Positions 9,796-18,752 of a stretch of DNA of 33,937 nt are shown one piece after another. Source of the DNA: Symbiodinium natans (taxonomy: Eukaryota > Sar > Dinophyceae > Suessiales > Symbiodiniaceae); contig CAJNDS010000202.1 in NCBI GenBank assembly GCA_905221605.1, positions 1,018,404-1,052,340 of the forward strand, read 5' to 3'. A program made the translations under genes and the position numbers. Below the pieces are notes generated by a model. The model had not been told where the DNA came from. It saw only the letters and a list, made by a program, of their open reading frames with translations, and did no database searches. How positions within the stretch are numbered: the first letter of the stretch is position 1; each line of letters begins with the position of its first letter.

Positions 9796-11022
9796 ATGCA
9801 TGAGACCCGCACTTCTTTGGCAGCTTTCATCCGGCCTGTGCAGCATTTCACACACCAGGCTTTGATAGAGCTTGCAGCCATGAACTTCTCGCCTGAGCTC
9901 AGTGTTGCGCTTCAGCGGGTAACGGCCTGCAACAACAGCGACAGGCTGCTAAGCGTGGTCCGCACGGACCTGCTGAACAGCCTTCAGGAGTCACATGATG
10001 CCGTTTTGCACGCCCACGATGCCTGGATGCAGCTGGAGATGCTAGGGACAGACGTCATGTCCATCGGTGGCGTCGTTGACTTGCATGACAAGGACAGCCT
10101 GTTCAAGGCCTTCAAAGAGTCGAAGGTGCTGACACGGGACAGAGTGGTTTGGCAAGCAATTGGACGCTTTCGGGCTCCCCTTGACGTCTTGCTGACCACC
10201 AACTACTTGTCCGACATTGTCAACCACGACAACACCCGAACCTCGCAGCTCCGCAATGCCTTTTACAAAATCCACTCGGATATCGTGCTGCAGACCATGA
10301 GTGACTACTATTCTTGGGAGAAGTTCTCGCGGCACGTGTGGAACAACCAGGAGGACGATGACGTGCAGCTTGTGCTGCTGAACTTGAACCGCTTCATGGG
10401 ACTGGACATGCAGAACTTGTACGAGTCATTGATGCAGATGCCCTTCATCGTGACGGACGCGCAGTCCAAGGGCACGCCCTCATGGACGTTGGTGGCAGCT
10501 CAGAATACTCAGACACCCTCGGACGCCGCAAACCTTTTTGAGTCATTGACAAGCTTGGGCCGCGACTTGTCCTACCCCGACTTTCTCGATCCAGTACGAG
10601 AGGCGATCCAGAACAGCATGGCATCAAGCCTGAAAGCAGTTCAGTACTCGGTGGCTGCATGGTGCCAGCTGCATGAGCATGCTACGGCGAGCGGGGTCTT
10701 GACGTCGGATGACGGCAAGAGGAAGTTTAAAGAGCTAGACGTCCTCATGAGGCAGGAGATCCTATGCACCGCCTTTGGTTTCCTTGGCACAAACGGGGTG
10801 GCTGACTTCCGCTTCGTAGAGCAGCTGCTTCTCCAGCAGGTGTCGCCCGCGGACATCACGGACATACCGGATTTTCTTGTCAGGTTGAAAACTACGCATG
10901 GCCACCTCCAGAAACACTTCCTTCAGGAGCTGATCTGCTCGGAGAACGTTTGGGCCCGCACCATCAAGAAGATCACCCAGCTTCAGATGAAGGAGTCCAC
11001 GCAGAACTCTGAGTATGCCTGA
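9796..11022 (+). CDS. Conserved-looking protein of unknown function, intact copy of a duplicated gene
   Basis: The frame is open from about 9505, but the first true ATG is at 9796 (MHETRTSLAAFI), giving 408 residues and ending in TGA at 11020-11022. I recognise no domain. The protein is soluble and looks largely helical, with alternating Leu and charged residues (for example LLSVVRTDLLNSL, LDVLMRQEIL) and a charged tail (KKITQLQMKESTQ). No signal peptide, membrane span or zinc site is visible. Possible acceptor-like sequence (TTCTTTGCCAG) lies at 9746-9756, so an upstream exon or trans-splice site is possible and the N-terminus is uncertain. The last 49 codons and about 260 bases of 3' flank are repeated almost perfectly at 1-409. 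Two near-identical copies argue for a real gene. Confidence 0.7.
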   Translation: MHETRTSLAAFIRPVQHFTHQALIELAAMNFSPELSVALQRVTACNNSDRLLSVVRTDLLNSLQESHDAVLHAHDAWMQLEMLGTDVMSIGGVVDLHDKDSLFKAFKESKVLTRDRVVWQAIGRFRAPLDVLLTTNYLSDIVNHDNTRTSQLRNAFYKIHSDIVLQTMSDYYSWEKFSRHVWNNQEDDDVQLVLLNLNRFMGLDMQNLYESLMQMPFIVTDAQSKGTPSWTLVAAQNTQTPSDAANLFESLTSLGRDLSYPDFLDPVREAIQNSMASSLKAVQYSVAAWCQLHEHATASGVLTSDDGKRKFKELDVLMRQEILCTAFGFLGTNGVADFRFVEQLLLQQVSPADITDIPDFLVRLKTTHGHLQKHFLQELICSENVWARTIKKITQLQMKESTQNSEYA

Positions 11023-11370
11023 GTCTGGGCCTGTATTATACCCCGCTCTCACACCGAAGAGGGCACTGCCCTCGCTTCCGCCTATGGACAATGCTCGGCA
11101 GAGCTTTTCGGAAATAGCCCTTTTGACCCGATCCCTCAGCGAACGCCGCAGTGACCTGCGGTTAACCTGGGGCCGTGTGCCCCACTGGAAGCACTGCTGC
11201 GATAATGACCTCCAAAAAGAGATGGCCCGTCGTCATCCTAGCTGCCCTAGCTGAGCCTGCCATGTTCAGACACGAAGCCGAACTTTTTTGACCGAACGTG
11301 AATTGTTGCAGCCCTAAGGCGAAGAAGGTCAGCCGGTCGCTGAGTGACGCAGTCATGCAGCTGCAGGCCC
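11023..11370 (+). repeat. 3' flank of the gene, second copy of the duplication
   Basis: This is the partner of positions 151-480. It is nearly identical up to 11281, then shows indels and substitutions while still alignable (shared ACGTGAATTGT and CAGCTGCAGGC). Beyond about 11370 the two copies are unrelated. Confidence 0.7.
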
Positions 11371-12120
11371 GGATACCTGCACTCTCTTTGCTTTTTTTCT
11401 CTCTTCTCAGGCAAGTCAGGGGATCACCCCGAGCTCATGGTCCGTCTTATGTCGCGAAGCTCCTGCCCCGAATGTCCGTTCAGGGCATTCAGAGCACTCC
11501 ATAAGTTTGACATATACACAGTTATCTCGCTGTGCTTCTCCACACTCTGGGAAACATACATTGGTTTAATCATGAGTAATGTCCACTAGCTATCTTGCCT
11601 ACTCCACAGCAGGAAAAACATGATTCCGAACTACCGCAGAAGCACTTATCCATGGCAGGGTCATTCACAGGTCGGATAGTCTGCCCCCCCATTAGAAAAT
11701 CACCCGAGTAAAGGCCCAAACACGGCCCGCAGGCTGCCAGGGTTTTGAGCTGTGGGTTGCAGCGAAGCCATGCACGAAGCACGCAAAAACCATCACTCTG
11801 TTTGTAGGTGCTTCTCCAAGCTCTGCCTGTCGGGGTCGACTGCGGCGATCTGTTGGCCTGTGCACTGTGCAGTGGAGGCTGGTGTTTACCCGCGCTTCAC
11901 TCTGCGCGTGTGGATTAATGCTACTTGTTTGGGTGATTCATGCCGCTCATCTTGGCAGATTCATTCGCGATTCACGTAGTTACACTACTCTCTTGCCCGA
12001 TTCATGCTACTCAGAGCATGATCTACGCACACAAATTGGAGCATCCAGCATCTCCTGCATCCTCACCCTCAACTCGAAAACGTATACCTTGGATGAGCCA
12101 CTTCAGCAGCAACCCATGCG
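11371..12120. other. Unassigned intergenic DNA
   Basis: Nothing recognisable as gene, RNA or mobile element. Frames are short and overlap on both strands. Confidence 0.4.
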
Positions 12121-12198
12121 TATGAGGGTTCGCCGGGGTCCGTTTTTAGGGTAGTATGGCTATGAGGGTTCGCCGCGGTCCGTTTAGGGTAGTATAGC
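12121..12198 (+). repeat. Tandem duplication of a 40-bp unit
   Basis: 12121-12160 and 12161-12198 are two head-to-tail copies (both start TATGAGGGTTCGCCG and end AGGGTAGTAT), differing by three substitutions and a 2-base deletion in a T run. Confidence 0.85.
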
Positions 12199-12231
12199 TA
12201 AAGATACGTCATGCTTTTGCAGGTCATTACA

Positions 12232-12393
12232 TACAACAGCAGCAGCAGCAACAAGAACAAGAAGACAACAACAACGACCAACGGCACCATCAACAGCACC
12301 AACAACCAGCAGCACCACCGGCACTAGCAGCAGCAGCAGTAGCAGCAGCACCAGCAGCAGCAGCGGCGGCGGCAGCAGCAGCAGCAGCAATGC
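12232..12393 (+). repeat. Compound CAG/CAA/CGG triplet repeat
   Basis: About 160 bases of imperfect CAG, AAC, ACC and CGG triplets. In one + frame this would read as a Gln-rich tract and in the minus frame as Leu-rich. No flanking frame extends it into a plausible protein, so I treat it as a microsatellite. Confidence 0.85.
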
Positions 12394-14220
12394 CCCGCTC
12401 GCAGCGCAGAGAGACTGAATGAATGTTTAATGGTTTCCAATATTTGCATGCCATTGATGCCGTTCCAGCTTTGCTGCTTTGCCGTGTTGCATGTAGCGTA
12501 CCAGGCGCTCGCTAGGTTCGGTGCGCATGCTCGCGCGGAAAGGTTGTAGGTATATCCCCCACCTGTTGAAGGCGGAGAAACACGTCCGCCAACTGAAGGA
12601 CGAAAAACATGTCGTGCTGCGCTTGGTCAACCAAAAACCTGCGGAGACCGTTGGTCCCTGTATAAAATGAGTATGTCCCTGGAACCCGGCCAATCCGCGT
12701 TCGTGTACGGGCCATGGGGCACGCTGCAAAATTGAGACACACACACAGAGTCAAAGTGTGCTGGTCACCAAGCTTTTACATATGCTGCCACCAGGACACT
12801 CGCAAGCTAAGTCTGAACAGAGCTACAAGGCCGGCCGCACACGTGTCGTATGTCCGATGGCCCAGACATCGGCTCACCGGGAAAAAGTAGCTTCTCAGTG
12901 ACGATCAGGAGTGCACCATGATCGGGTTTTACCACTTGAGCGCGCGAGACTACCCCAATAGTCTCCTACAGATTGCCGCAATTTATCGCCCAATAGCACA
13001 TAGACAATGCTGGGCAAGAGGTGCCTGCGCTGTGGCGTCCTCAGCGGTAGATTCGGTGGGCACCAAAATCAATGTCAATCAGCAAGGCAATAAGGCAATA
13101 TCATCCAGCGCGGGATGTCTGAAATGCCAGCCGCTAGATGCGCGCAGTCCTCTGAGCGCTGTTGTGACAGTCAGGTAGCTCCGAGCTCTGCCAACGACCG
13201 CAAGATTGATCTTTCGCTCCGCCACCTGCTGCCCAGCGGTAGACATCTGCACTCCATACTGCCAAGATTGTCGCACTCCCGGCAGTGACCACCGGCCCAG
13301 GACAAAAACATTCCGTGGCCCGACGTGAGTATTCTGTCGCTCCGTCGCCGTAAAGCATGTGGCATCTTTTTTCGTGTTTTGTCATGTGCTGGCCTTCCTT
13401 TGCGGACTTTTAAGACCTTGCCTGCATCGTTGCAAGCCGTTGCCGTTGGCACGCGCAGTCGTCCGCCAGGAGGGCCTACGCTGGAGGTCGCAAATGTTGG
13501 ATTCTTTTGGCTATCCTTGAGAGTGGGTGTTGCGGACGCAGCATGGGCAATTCATGTCGTGGCACGGCGCGAACGCATCGGAAGAACAAAATCTGCGACG
13601 ACGGGTGGAGAAACCTGCAAGTGATAGTGCACTGCTTTTGCCAGTGGGTGTGCTTGACTTCGGTGCGTTGCGATCGGCACGACGGTGACGCAACGTGCAA
13701 CCGTCTAGCTGCGTAAGAACACTTTCAAAGGGGTTCGTTGAAACTCCACAAATGTACTCAGTTGAATCAAAATCCGGTTCGTCGTTCAACTTGGGGATGG
13801 CTTCAGAGCATGTCGCCTGGCTGGGGGAGCCCGCGTGGCCTTCTCGAGGCGGGCAAAAAGCTGCGACCCAAGGTCAGCATGGAATTTGCTCCAAGTTTCA
13901 CTTTGCCAACTTGGCACGAGGGACTCCGAAGGACCGAAAAAAACAGGAAGGCCGCTGTCCACGATGGGCTGTCGAAGCCCGCCAGGTCCTCGACTTAGCG
14001 GGAGGCTGTGGGTTGAAGCGCTGGCCAGGGGCACCAGGGAGGGGCACCACGGAAACTGAAACGGAAGCTGAGGATGTGCCACCACCTCCCGAAGAGCCCT
14101 TGCTTCTGATTCACCGCTCCTTTTTTCATGCAAGAATGCTCCAGTTTGCTGCGCTGCTCTCGGCTATCTCTGCGAAGCCGAGGCCCTTGGTCCTGACCTG
14201 CGGACGGTAAAACTCAACGC
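12394..14220. other. Unassigned intergenic DNA
   Basis: No recognised gene. A plus frame 13695-14210 (171 codons) and minus frames at 12427-12754 are the longest, but they overlap frames on the other strand and show no domain. Residual unrecognised exons are possible. Confidence 0.35.
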
Positions 14221-14423
14221 CCCACGGACTTGGGACGCCAGCGCTCGTTATCGGCCAAGCCGACCGCGCTACTGAATTGGGACGCTATAGAGCTCGTTAT
14301 TGACACCGGACGCCCTTCTGAACTGGGAAGCTAGAGCTCGTTCGTAGCCACAGCACGCTGAACAAGAAGCGGGACGGAGCAAAAAAAGAACAAACACGGC
14401 TGCTGGTTCGTCCCGCGCGTATC

Positions 14424-14720
14424 ATGTGCAGGGCTACTTGCGGGATGCTTCTTTCTCTTCCTGACGGAAACTGTGGGGGCAGACGGGCAGGTCGTACGAC
14501 CACTGACCTTGTCGTGTACAGCGCCACGTTTTGGGGAGGTGCGCCGTGCTGCGACGCCACGCTGGTCTCCCCCCTGACACGGGGTAGGCAGCCGCAGCCC
14601 GGCGCCCGGCGCTGCTCGGAACGGAGAAGCCCAGAGTTTCGTGCGCGACCTGCTGCGCGTGCGAGCGCAGTGCTGTCGCAGGAGCGGGCTGGTCGCACCG
14701 CTGCCGTGCAGCAGTAACAG
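14424..14720 (+). mobile_element. LINE family A fragment, extreme C-terminal domain
   Basis: One + frame reads TTDLVVYSATF, then CCDATLVSPLTRGRQPQP. The same motif block occurs at 19400-19470 near the end of the larger family A copy. I associate the block with the C-terminus of a LINE polyprotein common in dinoflagellate genomes (recall). Downstream the frame decays. The fragment lies inside the 46-bp array, so it arrived after the array had formed, or was copied with it. Confidence 0.65.
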
Positions 14721-14831
14721 TGGCGAGCACGACACTCGGATGCGCTTTGCCGGGCCCCGCTCCACCCCAACTGGTTTTTCTCCGGCGATCTCCGGCTGGC
14801 ATGGCGTTGCTGACTTAGATGCCACAGCTCG

Positions 14832-14967
14832 TTAACTAGGGACCAAAAAGGGCATAAGCGCAGGATTAAAAGGGATATCCCAACTTCATTGCTTCATTAC
14901 TAGGGGGTTTGTCTGGGATATCCCTGTCCTGATTTTTGCTTATGTGCTTGTTTGGGGCCCTAGTTAA
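14832..14967. mobile_element. TTAA-flanked foldback/MITE-like element
   Basis: Imperfect inverted repeats of about 51 and 54 bases (14832-14882 and 14914-14967) surround a 31-base loop. Arms begin TTAACTAGGG and end CCCTAGTTAA, and both inner ends are GGGATATCCC palindromes. The element interrupts a unit of the 46-bp array exactly after CCACAGCTCG. It has no coding capacity. A TTAA target is typical of piggyBac-type transposition, but a TA target is also possible. Confidence 0.7.
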
Positions 14968-15399
14968 AATCGAAGCCGAGGTTGACTTGGACGCCGCAGC
15001 TCGTTACCGGCGAAGCAGAACTCGAGGCTGATTTGGACGCCACAGCTGGGTGTAAGCGAGGCCGAAATTGAAACAAACTTGGACGCCACAACTCGTTACA
15101 GGCGAAGCTGAACTCAGTGAACACGAAGCTGACTCGGACGCTACAGCTGTTGCGAAACCGAATTCGAGGCTGACTTGGACGCCACAGCTCGCTATAAACG
15201 AAGCCGAGCTTGAGGCTGACTTGGACGCCACAACTCGATATAGGCGAAGCCGAACTCGAGGCTGACTTGGACGCGACAGCTCGTTATAGGCGAGGTTGAC
15301 TTGGACACCGTAGCTCGTAGGAGCAGCAGGAGTTCTTGCAGCACCTGCCCCAGCCCCTGATTTGCAGTGCGCCTGGCTGCTGCTCGCCGGGGGGGGAGG

Positions 15400-15985
15400 A
15401 AGCGGACCAGCAGTCCGCCCGCGAGGTAGCCTGCCTGCCAGCAGCCCTCGGTGGCCTTGGCCTCGCGTCTGGGGTACCGGGCGGCATGGGCGGATGCTTT
15501 CCCTGTCATGGCAGCCCGTTTTCCGGCTTTCGCGGCAGCCTGCGTCGCTGCGCTCCGTCAAGAGAGCAACGGCGCCGCGTGCTTGAGCACGCTGAGAGCG
15601 CCCGTGCGCTGCTGTTAACCGAGGCTGGGGTGCGTGTGCCTGGGGCCTGCGGCCGGACGTGGCGGCGGATACATGATGTGGCGCATGGCCGCATGGCTGG
15701 CAGCTTCATGCGTCGTGCACTCGCAACAGTTACCATCGCGACCGCATGATGCTGCCGTCGTTGACGCAGGACCGTCAAGCCCTGCTCCGAGCCGAGTCAG
15801 GCCCGCACGCTGGCGCATGGCTAATGGCTATACCCGGCGAACCGGCAGTCACAGCCATCACGCAGCAGGTGGCCCTGCGCCGGCGATTGCGCCTTCCCCT
15901 GCCCATCACCGCTCGCCATTGCGGCTCGTCCGGATGCAGCGGAAACGTGGACGCGTACACGACCAGTTCCTTACCTTTCTTCTCA
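15400..15985 (+). mobile_element. LINE family A fragment, post-RT region (broken)
   Basis: Across shifted frames the + strand reads CLPAALGGLGLAS, then YRAAWADAFPVMAARFPAF, and in the frame of 15746 LLRAESGPHAGAWLMAIPG, followed by VALRRRLRLPLPI and CGSSGC. The order matches the region between the reverse transcriptase and the C-terminal domain in the 17059-19760 copy (LGGLGL, VWADSLAAVLEARCPRFVA, SKAGPHAGAWLTAI). At least two frameshifts and a stop break it. No target duplication could be identified. Confidence 0.7.
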
Positions 15986-15989
15986 TTTT

Positions 15990-17040
15990 AGAATACGGGG
16001 GGCACGAGTGAGCCAAGTGAGCGCCCCAAAAAGTGAGTCATTGATGTTCCCAATTTCGTATCTTTATAGGGGCTCTCTGAATGATTCGCCTTTAGGACGT
16101 GCCATTCATCTCTTTCTGCTTGTGTAGCGTCATCACCAGGTCAGTTTCCTGTGCACAGTTGACGTCATGAGTGAGTGAGTCTAAAGAGCTGACTTGTTCC
16201 TTTTGTGAAATCCTGTCCAGGTGGTGTCGCAACAGTGGCTGGTCCACACGACGCACCCGGGTCCCCACCGAAGATCGGCGCCGATGACAGGGTATTGTTG
16301 CAAAGGCGTGCCAAACAAGTGATTCAAGACTGAGGAATCACAGGTGCAAGGCACTGGCATGCGCAGCTGTTGAACGTTTTGTCATGCCGAGATGTTTGGT
16401 TCCATCGTAAGCTGCCAATAATGTTTTTGATGTTTTTGTGCAATGGGAAGTTTTCGAGCTCTGCAAGTTTTCCCCGCTGTAGGTGTGGCCTGACGCTGCT
16501 GGCCTGTCTGCTGCGCGAAGGGAAGGGAAATGACGGGCTCCCAGTCCAAGCTGATTCACTGTTCAGCACATCCGCATGCGTGCTTCCCGGGACGTCGACG
16601 AAGGAACCACAGATCACTGCTTCACAAGCTACGGCGATCCATATGTCGTTACAGTACACCGGTGGCAGTGGGGCAGAGCCGTGTGTTGGAGCCCACGACG
16701 ACCAACTCGACATCCCTCCAACCCAAAACTTGGCCACAAGGGGGTCTGCCATCCATATGTGCTCTCGAGCAGAAACTTGTCCCCCTTGCCTCGCATTGTG
16801 GTTTGGCCCAGCGATTTGGAATGCGAAGCAAGTCAAGTTGATGCGCACCTCTGCTGTGCGAATTTGTGCATAAGGGCGCGAGTACCGACACCCGGTTGCG
16901 CTACCGGGCTTCGTTGGCGAACCTTGACCCTTTCCTAGCTGACGACGTCCCGGGCGCCCCAACACTTTTGCAAAGGTGTGCTCCTCCAAGCATTCCAGGT
17001 CGCGTTGGAGTTGATTCGGTCATGTTCCCGGATTGCGAGC
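15990..17040. other. Unassigned DNA between LINE fragments
   Basis: Long but overlapping frames occur on both strands at 16324-16989. None shows a domain that I recognise. Part may be a decayed 5' portion of the LINE that follows, because it directly precedes recognisable LINE sequence on the same strand, but I cannot show this. Confidence 0.35.
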
Positions 17041-17058
17041 GGCACTGACGGCACTCAT

Positions 17059-17805
17059 GAAGTGCGCGCTTGGAAACTGTGGTTGTTCCTTCCTCGGATG
17101 CTCCTGCGCCGGCCTGCAGGTGGGGCTTGTCCGGTGACCCCCTGATGCCGCAGCCCGCCGTTCACCCCAGGCGCCTGATGATAATGCCCGTGCACGTCGT
17201 GCCCAGCACTTAGCTCACCTTGGGGAGTTGTTTTCCCCTTCGCCCGGTTTTTTTACGGTCAGGCTTCGGAGTGCTTTTGGTGGGACGAGAGCGGCGAGCG
17301 CCATAGCATCTTCCAGGGCGAAGGATGCGAGCAAGCGGACCCATTGGCCCCCGCGCTTTTCGCCTTGGGACAGCACGCGGGGCTGCAGCAGGCGGCTGAG
17401 AGGCTTCAGGATGGTGAGGAACCCCTTGCGTTTTTGGATGACCTGTACCTCGTGCTCCCGCGCCCAGCACGATGCTGCAACGGCATCTGTTGAGGCTCAC
17501 ACGGGGATCGCGGCCAACCTGGGCAAGACTGGCGTGTTCAGCTTGTCCCGGGAACCAGCGCCGCCTGGGGTTCGCGACCTCGGCAACAATGTGTGGCGCG
17601 GGGACAAGCCGTTGCCTGTACGCGGCATAGTCGCGTTGGGCAGCCCCGTTGGGACACCCCAGTTCATCGAGGCGTGGGGGCGGCATCGCGTGGCGAAGGA
17701 GGACGAGCTTCTGCGGCAACTCCCCCTGCTGCCTGACCTGCAGTGCGCGAGGTTGCTCCTGGCGTGCTGCGCGAGCTGATTCAGCCGTATGCCGAGGCGC
17801 ACGAT
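17059..17805 (+). pseudogene. LINE family A reverse transcriptase, broken 5' part
   Basis: The + strand reads EVRAWKLWLFLPRMLLRRP (17059 on), then after an in-frame stop FPFARFFYG, FWWDESGERHSI, EGCEQADPLAPALFALGQH (motif B region) and AFLDDLYLV. FLDD at 17431-17442 is the catalytic metal-binding motif of reverse transcriptases. A frameshift near 17460 leads to AHTGIAANLGKTGVFS, VALGSPVGTPQFI and ARLLLACCA, and a second near 17764 to VLRELIQPYAEAHD. The motif order is that of a non-LTR reverse transcriptase. Stops and frameshifts show that it is dead. The reading is cut at AEAHD by a second insertion and appears to resume at 18753. Confidence 0.8.
17790..17805 (+). repeat. Left copy of 16-bp direct repeat, putative target-site duplication
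   Basis: TGCCGAGGCGCACGAT here is repeated perfectly at 18753-18768. The two copies flank a 947-base segment that carries the tail of a different LINE, as expected for insertion by target-primed reverse transcription. Confidence 0.65.
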
Positions 17806-18752
17806 CTGGTTGGACATTGATACTTGCATCGAAGTTGTTCGCACTTGCCACAAGATGTTGCACTCATGATGCAGATGTGGATTTCCATGTGTCATCTGCA
17901 TCCCGCGCGTTTAGGATGAGGGGAAAAGCTTAACTTTCATGATAAAGTTTTAAATTGAAATCGACGAGTTTTGAGGTGGAAGGTTTAGGATTTTTAGGGT
18001 TAAAATTTTTCGGGTTTAAGGTTCTTAGGGTTTGACATTTTTGACACGGTCTTTTCGCACAAAGTGGCATTGTGATAAACGTGTCCCAGCAGCGTTGCGC
18101 ATCAGATACTTTGAGGCAGTTGTGACGCCTGTCGCGTGCTTTGGTGCAGGGCATCGCAAGATTTATCATCATCACCTACGTCAGTTTGACTGTGAATGGC
18201 GACGTTTGCTTCGCACTTTGCTTGGTCCACCACCCGGCGTCGATTGGAGTTTGCCATGGCATGAGATTTTGCGCCTCTGGAACGAGCGCGTGCGTGACTT
18301 CCAACAACGGCTTCATTTGCAAAGCTGGTCTGAAACATGCCTGAAGCATTACTGGAGATTTGCTCGTCATGTAAGCTACGTGCCATCCAACAGATGGATC
18401 AAACGCGTTATGGAATGGATACCTCCTGGAAGTCGCGTTCGCGGCCGGCCTCGAAATTCCTGGGCCTCACATTTGGAAGTTTTCGCGCGTACTATGGGGT
18501 GGGAAAGGTGGATGGACCATGCAAAAAACGACAGAAAAAGAAAAAAAACGACACCAATTGGGAGAATCATTTTGTTGCTTTCCTCGCGTTTGTACAGCAA
18601 TGATGTCCGAGCTCATGACGTCAAGTAGTTGTTGTAGCTTTGACAAGCGAGTGTTACAATGTCACTTGCTGTGTTGAATGTTTGCCTGAAAAAAAATGTT
18701 TGCCTGCGCCCCAGAGGGGCTGCCTATCGGCTTGCAGGTCTCACTCATTCAC
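17806..18752 (+). mobile_element. Insertion in LINE family A carrying a 5'-truncated second LINE
   Basis: The segment starts and ends at the inner edges of the 16-bp direct repeat. Its recognisable content is the reverse-transcriptase tail at 18079-18628. The 5' part holds non-coding sequence including a telomere-like island (17982-18034: GGTTTAGG, TTTTTAGGG, TTCTTAGGG). The 3' part includes a short A8 run at 18690-18697 flanked by TGTTTGCCTG repeats. The segment may be one 5'-truncated insertion or a composite. Confidence 0.55.
18079..18628 (+). pseudogene. C-terminal tail of a second LINE polyprotein (5'-truncated)
   Basis: An uninterrupted frame reads VPAALRIRYFEAVVTPVACF, CEWRRLLRTLLGPP, RHVSYVPSNRWIKRVMEW and RGRPRNSWASHLEVFAR. 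This is the typical end of many LINE reverse transcriptase proteins: the thumb region with FEAVVTPVxxxGA, then a Trp- and Arg-rich region ending in GRPRxxWxxxL. The catalytic palm domain is absent, so the piece is 5'-truncated. The frame differs in family from the interrupted LINE around it. It lies wholly inside the 16-bp repeat boundaries. Confidence 0.75.

Larger units (their letters stand above)
14225..15320 (+). repeat. 46-bp minisatellite, interrupted by two insertions
   Basis: The unit contains ACTTGGACGCCACAGCTCGT, then TATAGGCGAAGCCGAACTCG. Unit starts at about 14986, 15031, 15077, 15132, 15173, 15219, 15265 and 15299 give spacings of mostly 46 bases, with 55, 41 and 34 as exceptions. 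More diverged units lie at 14225-14345 and 14805-14835. The array is split by a LINE fragment (about 14424-14720) and by a foldback element (14832-14967). Because 46 is not a multiple of 3 the repeat cannot encode a constant peptide repeat. Confidence 0.85.
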
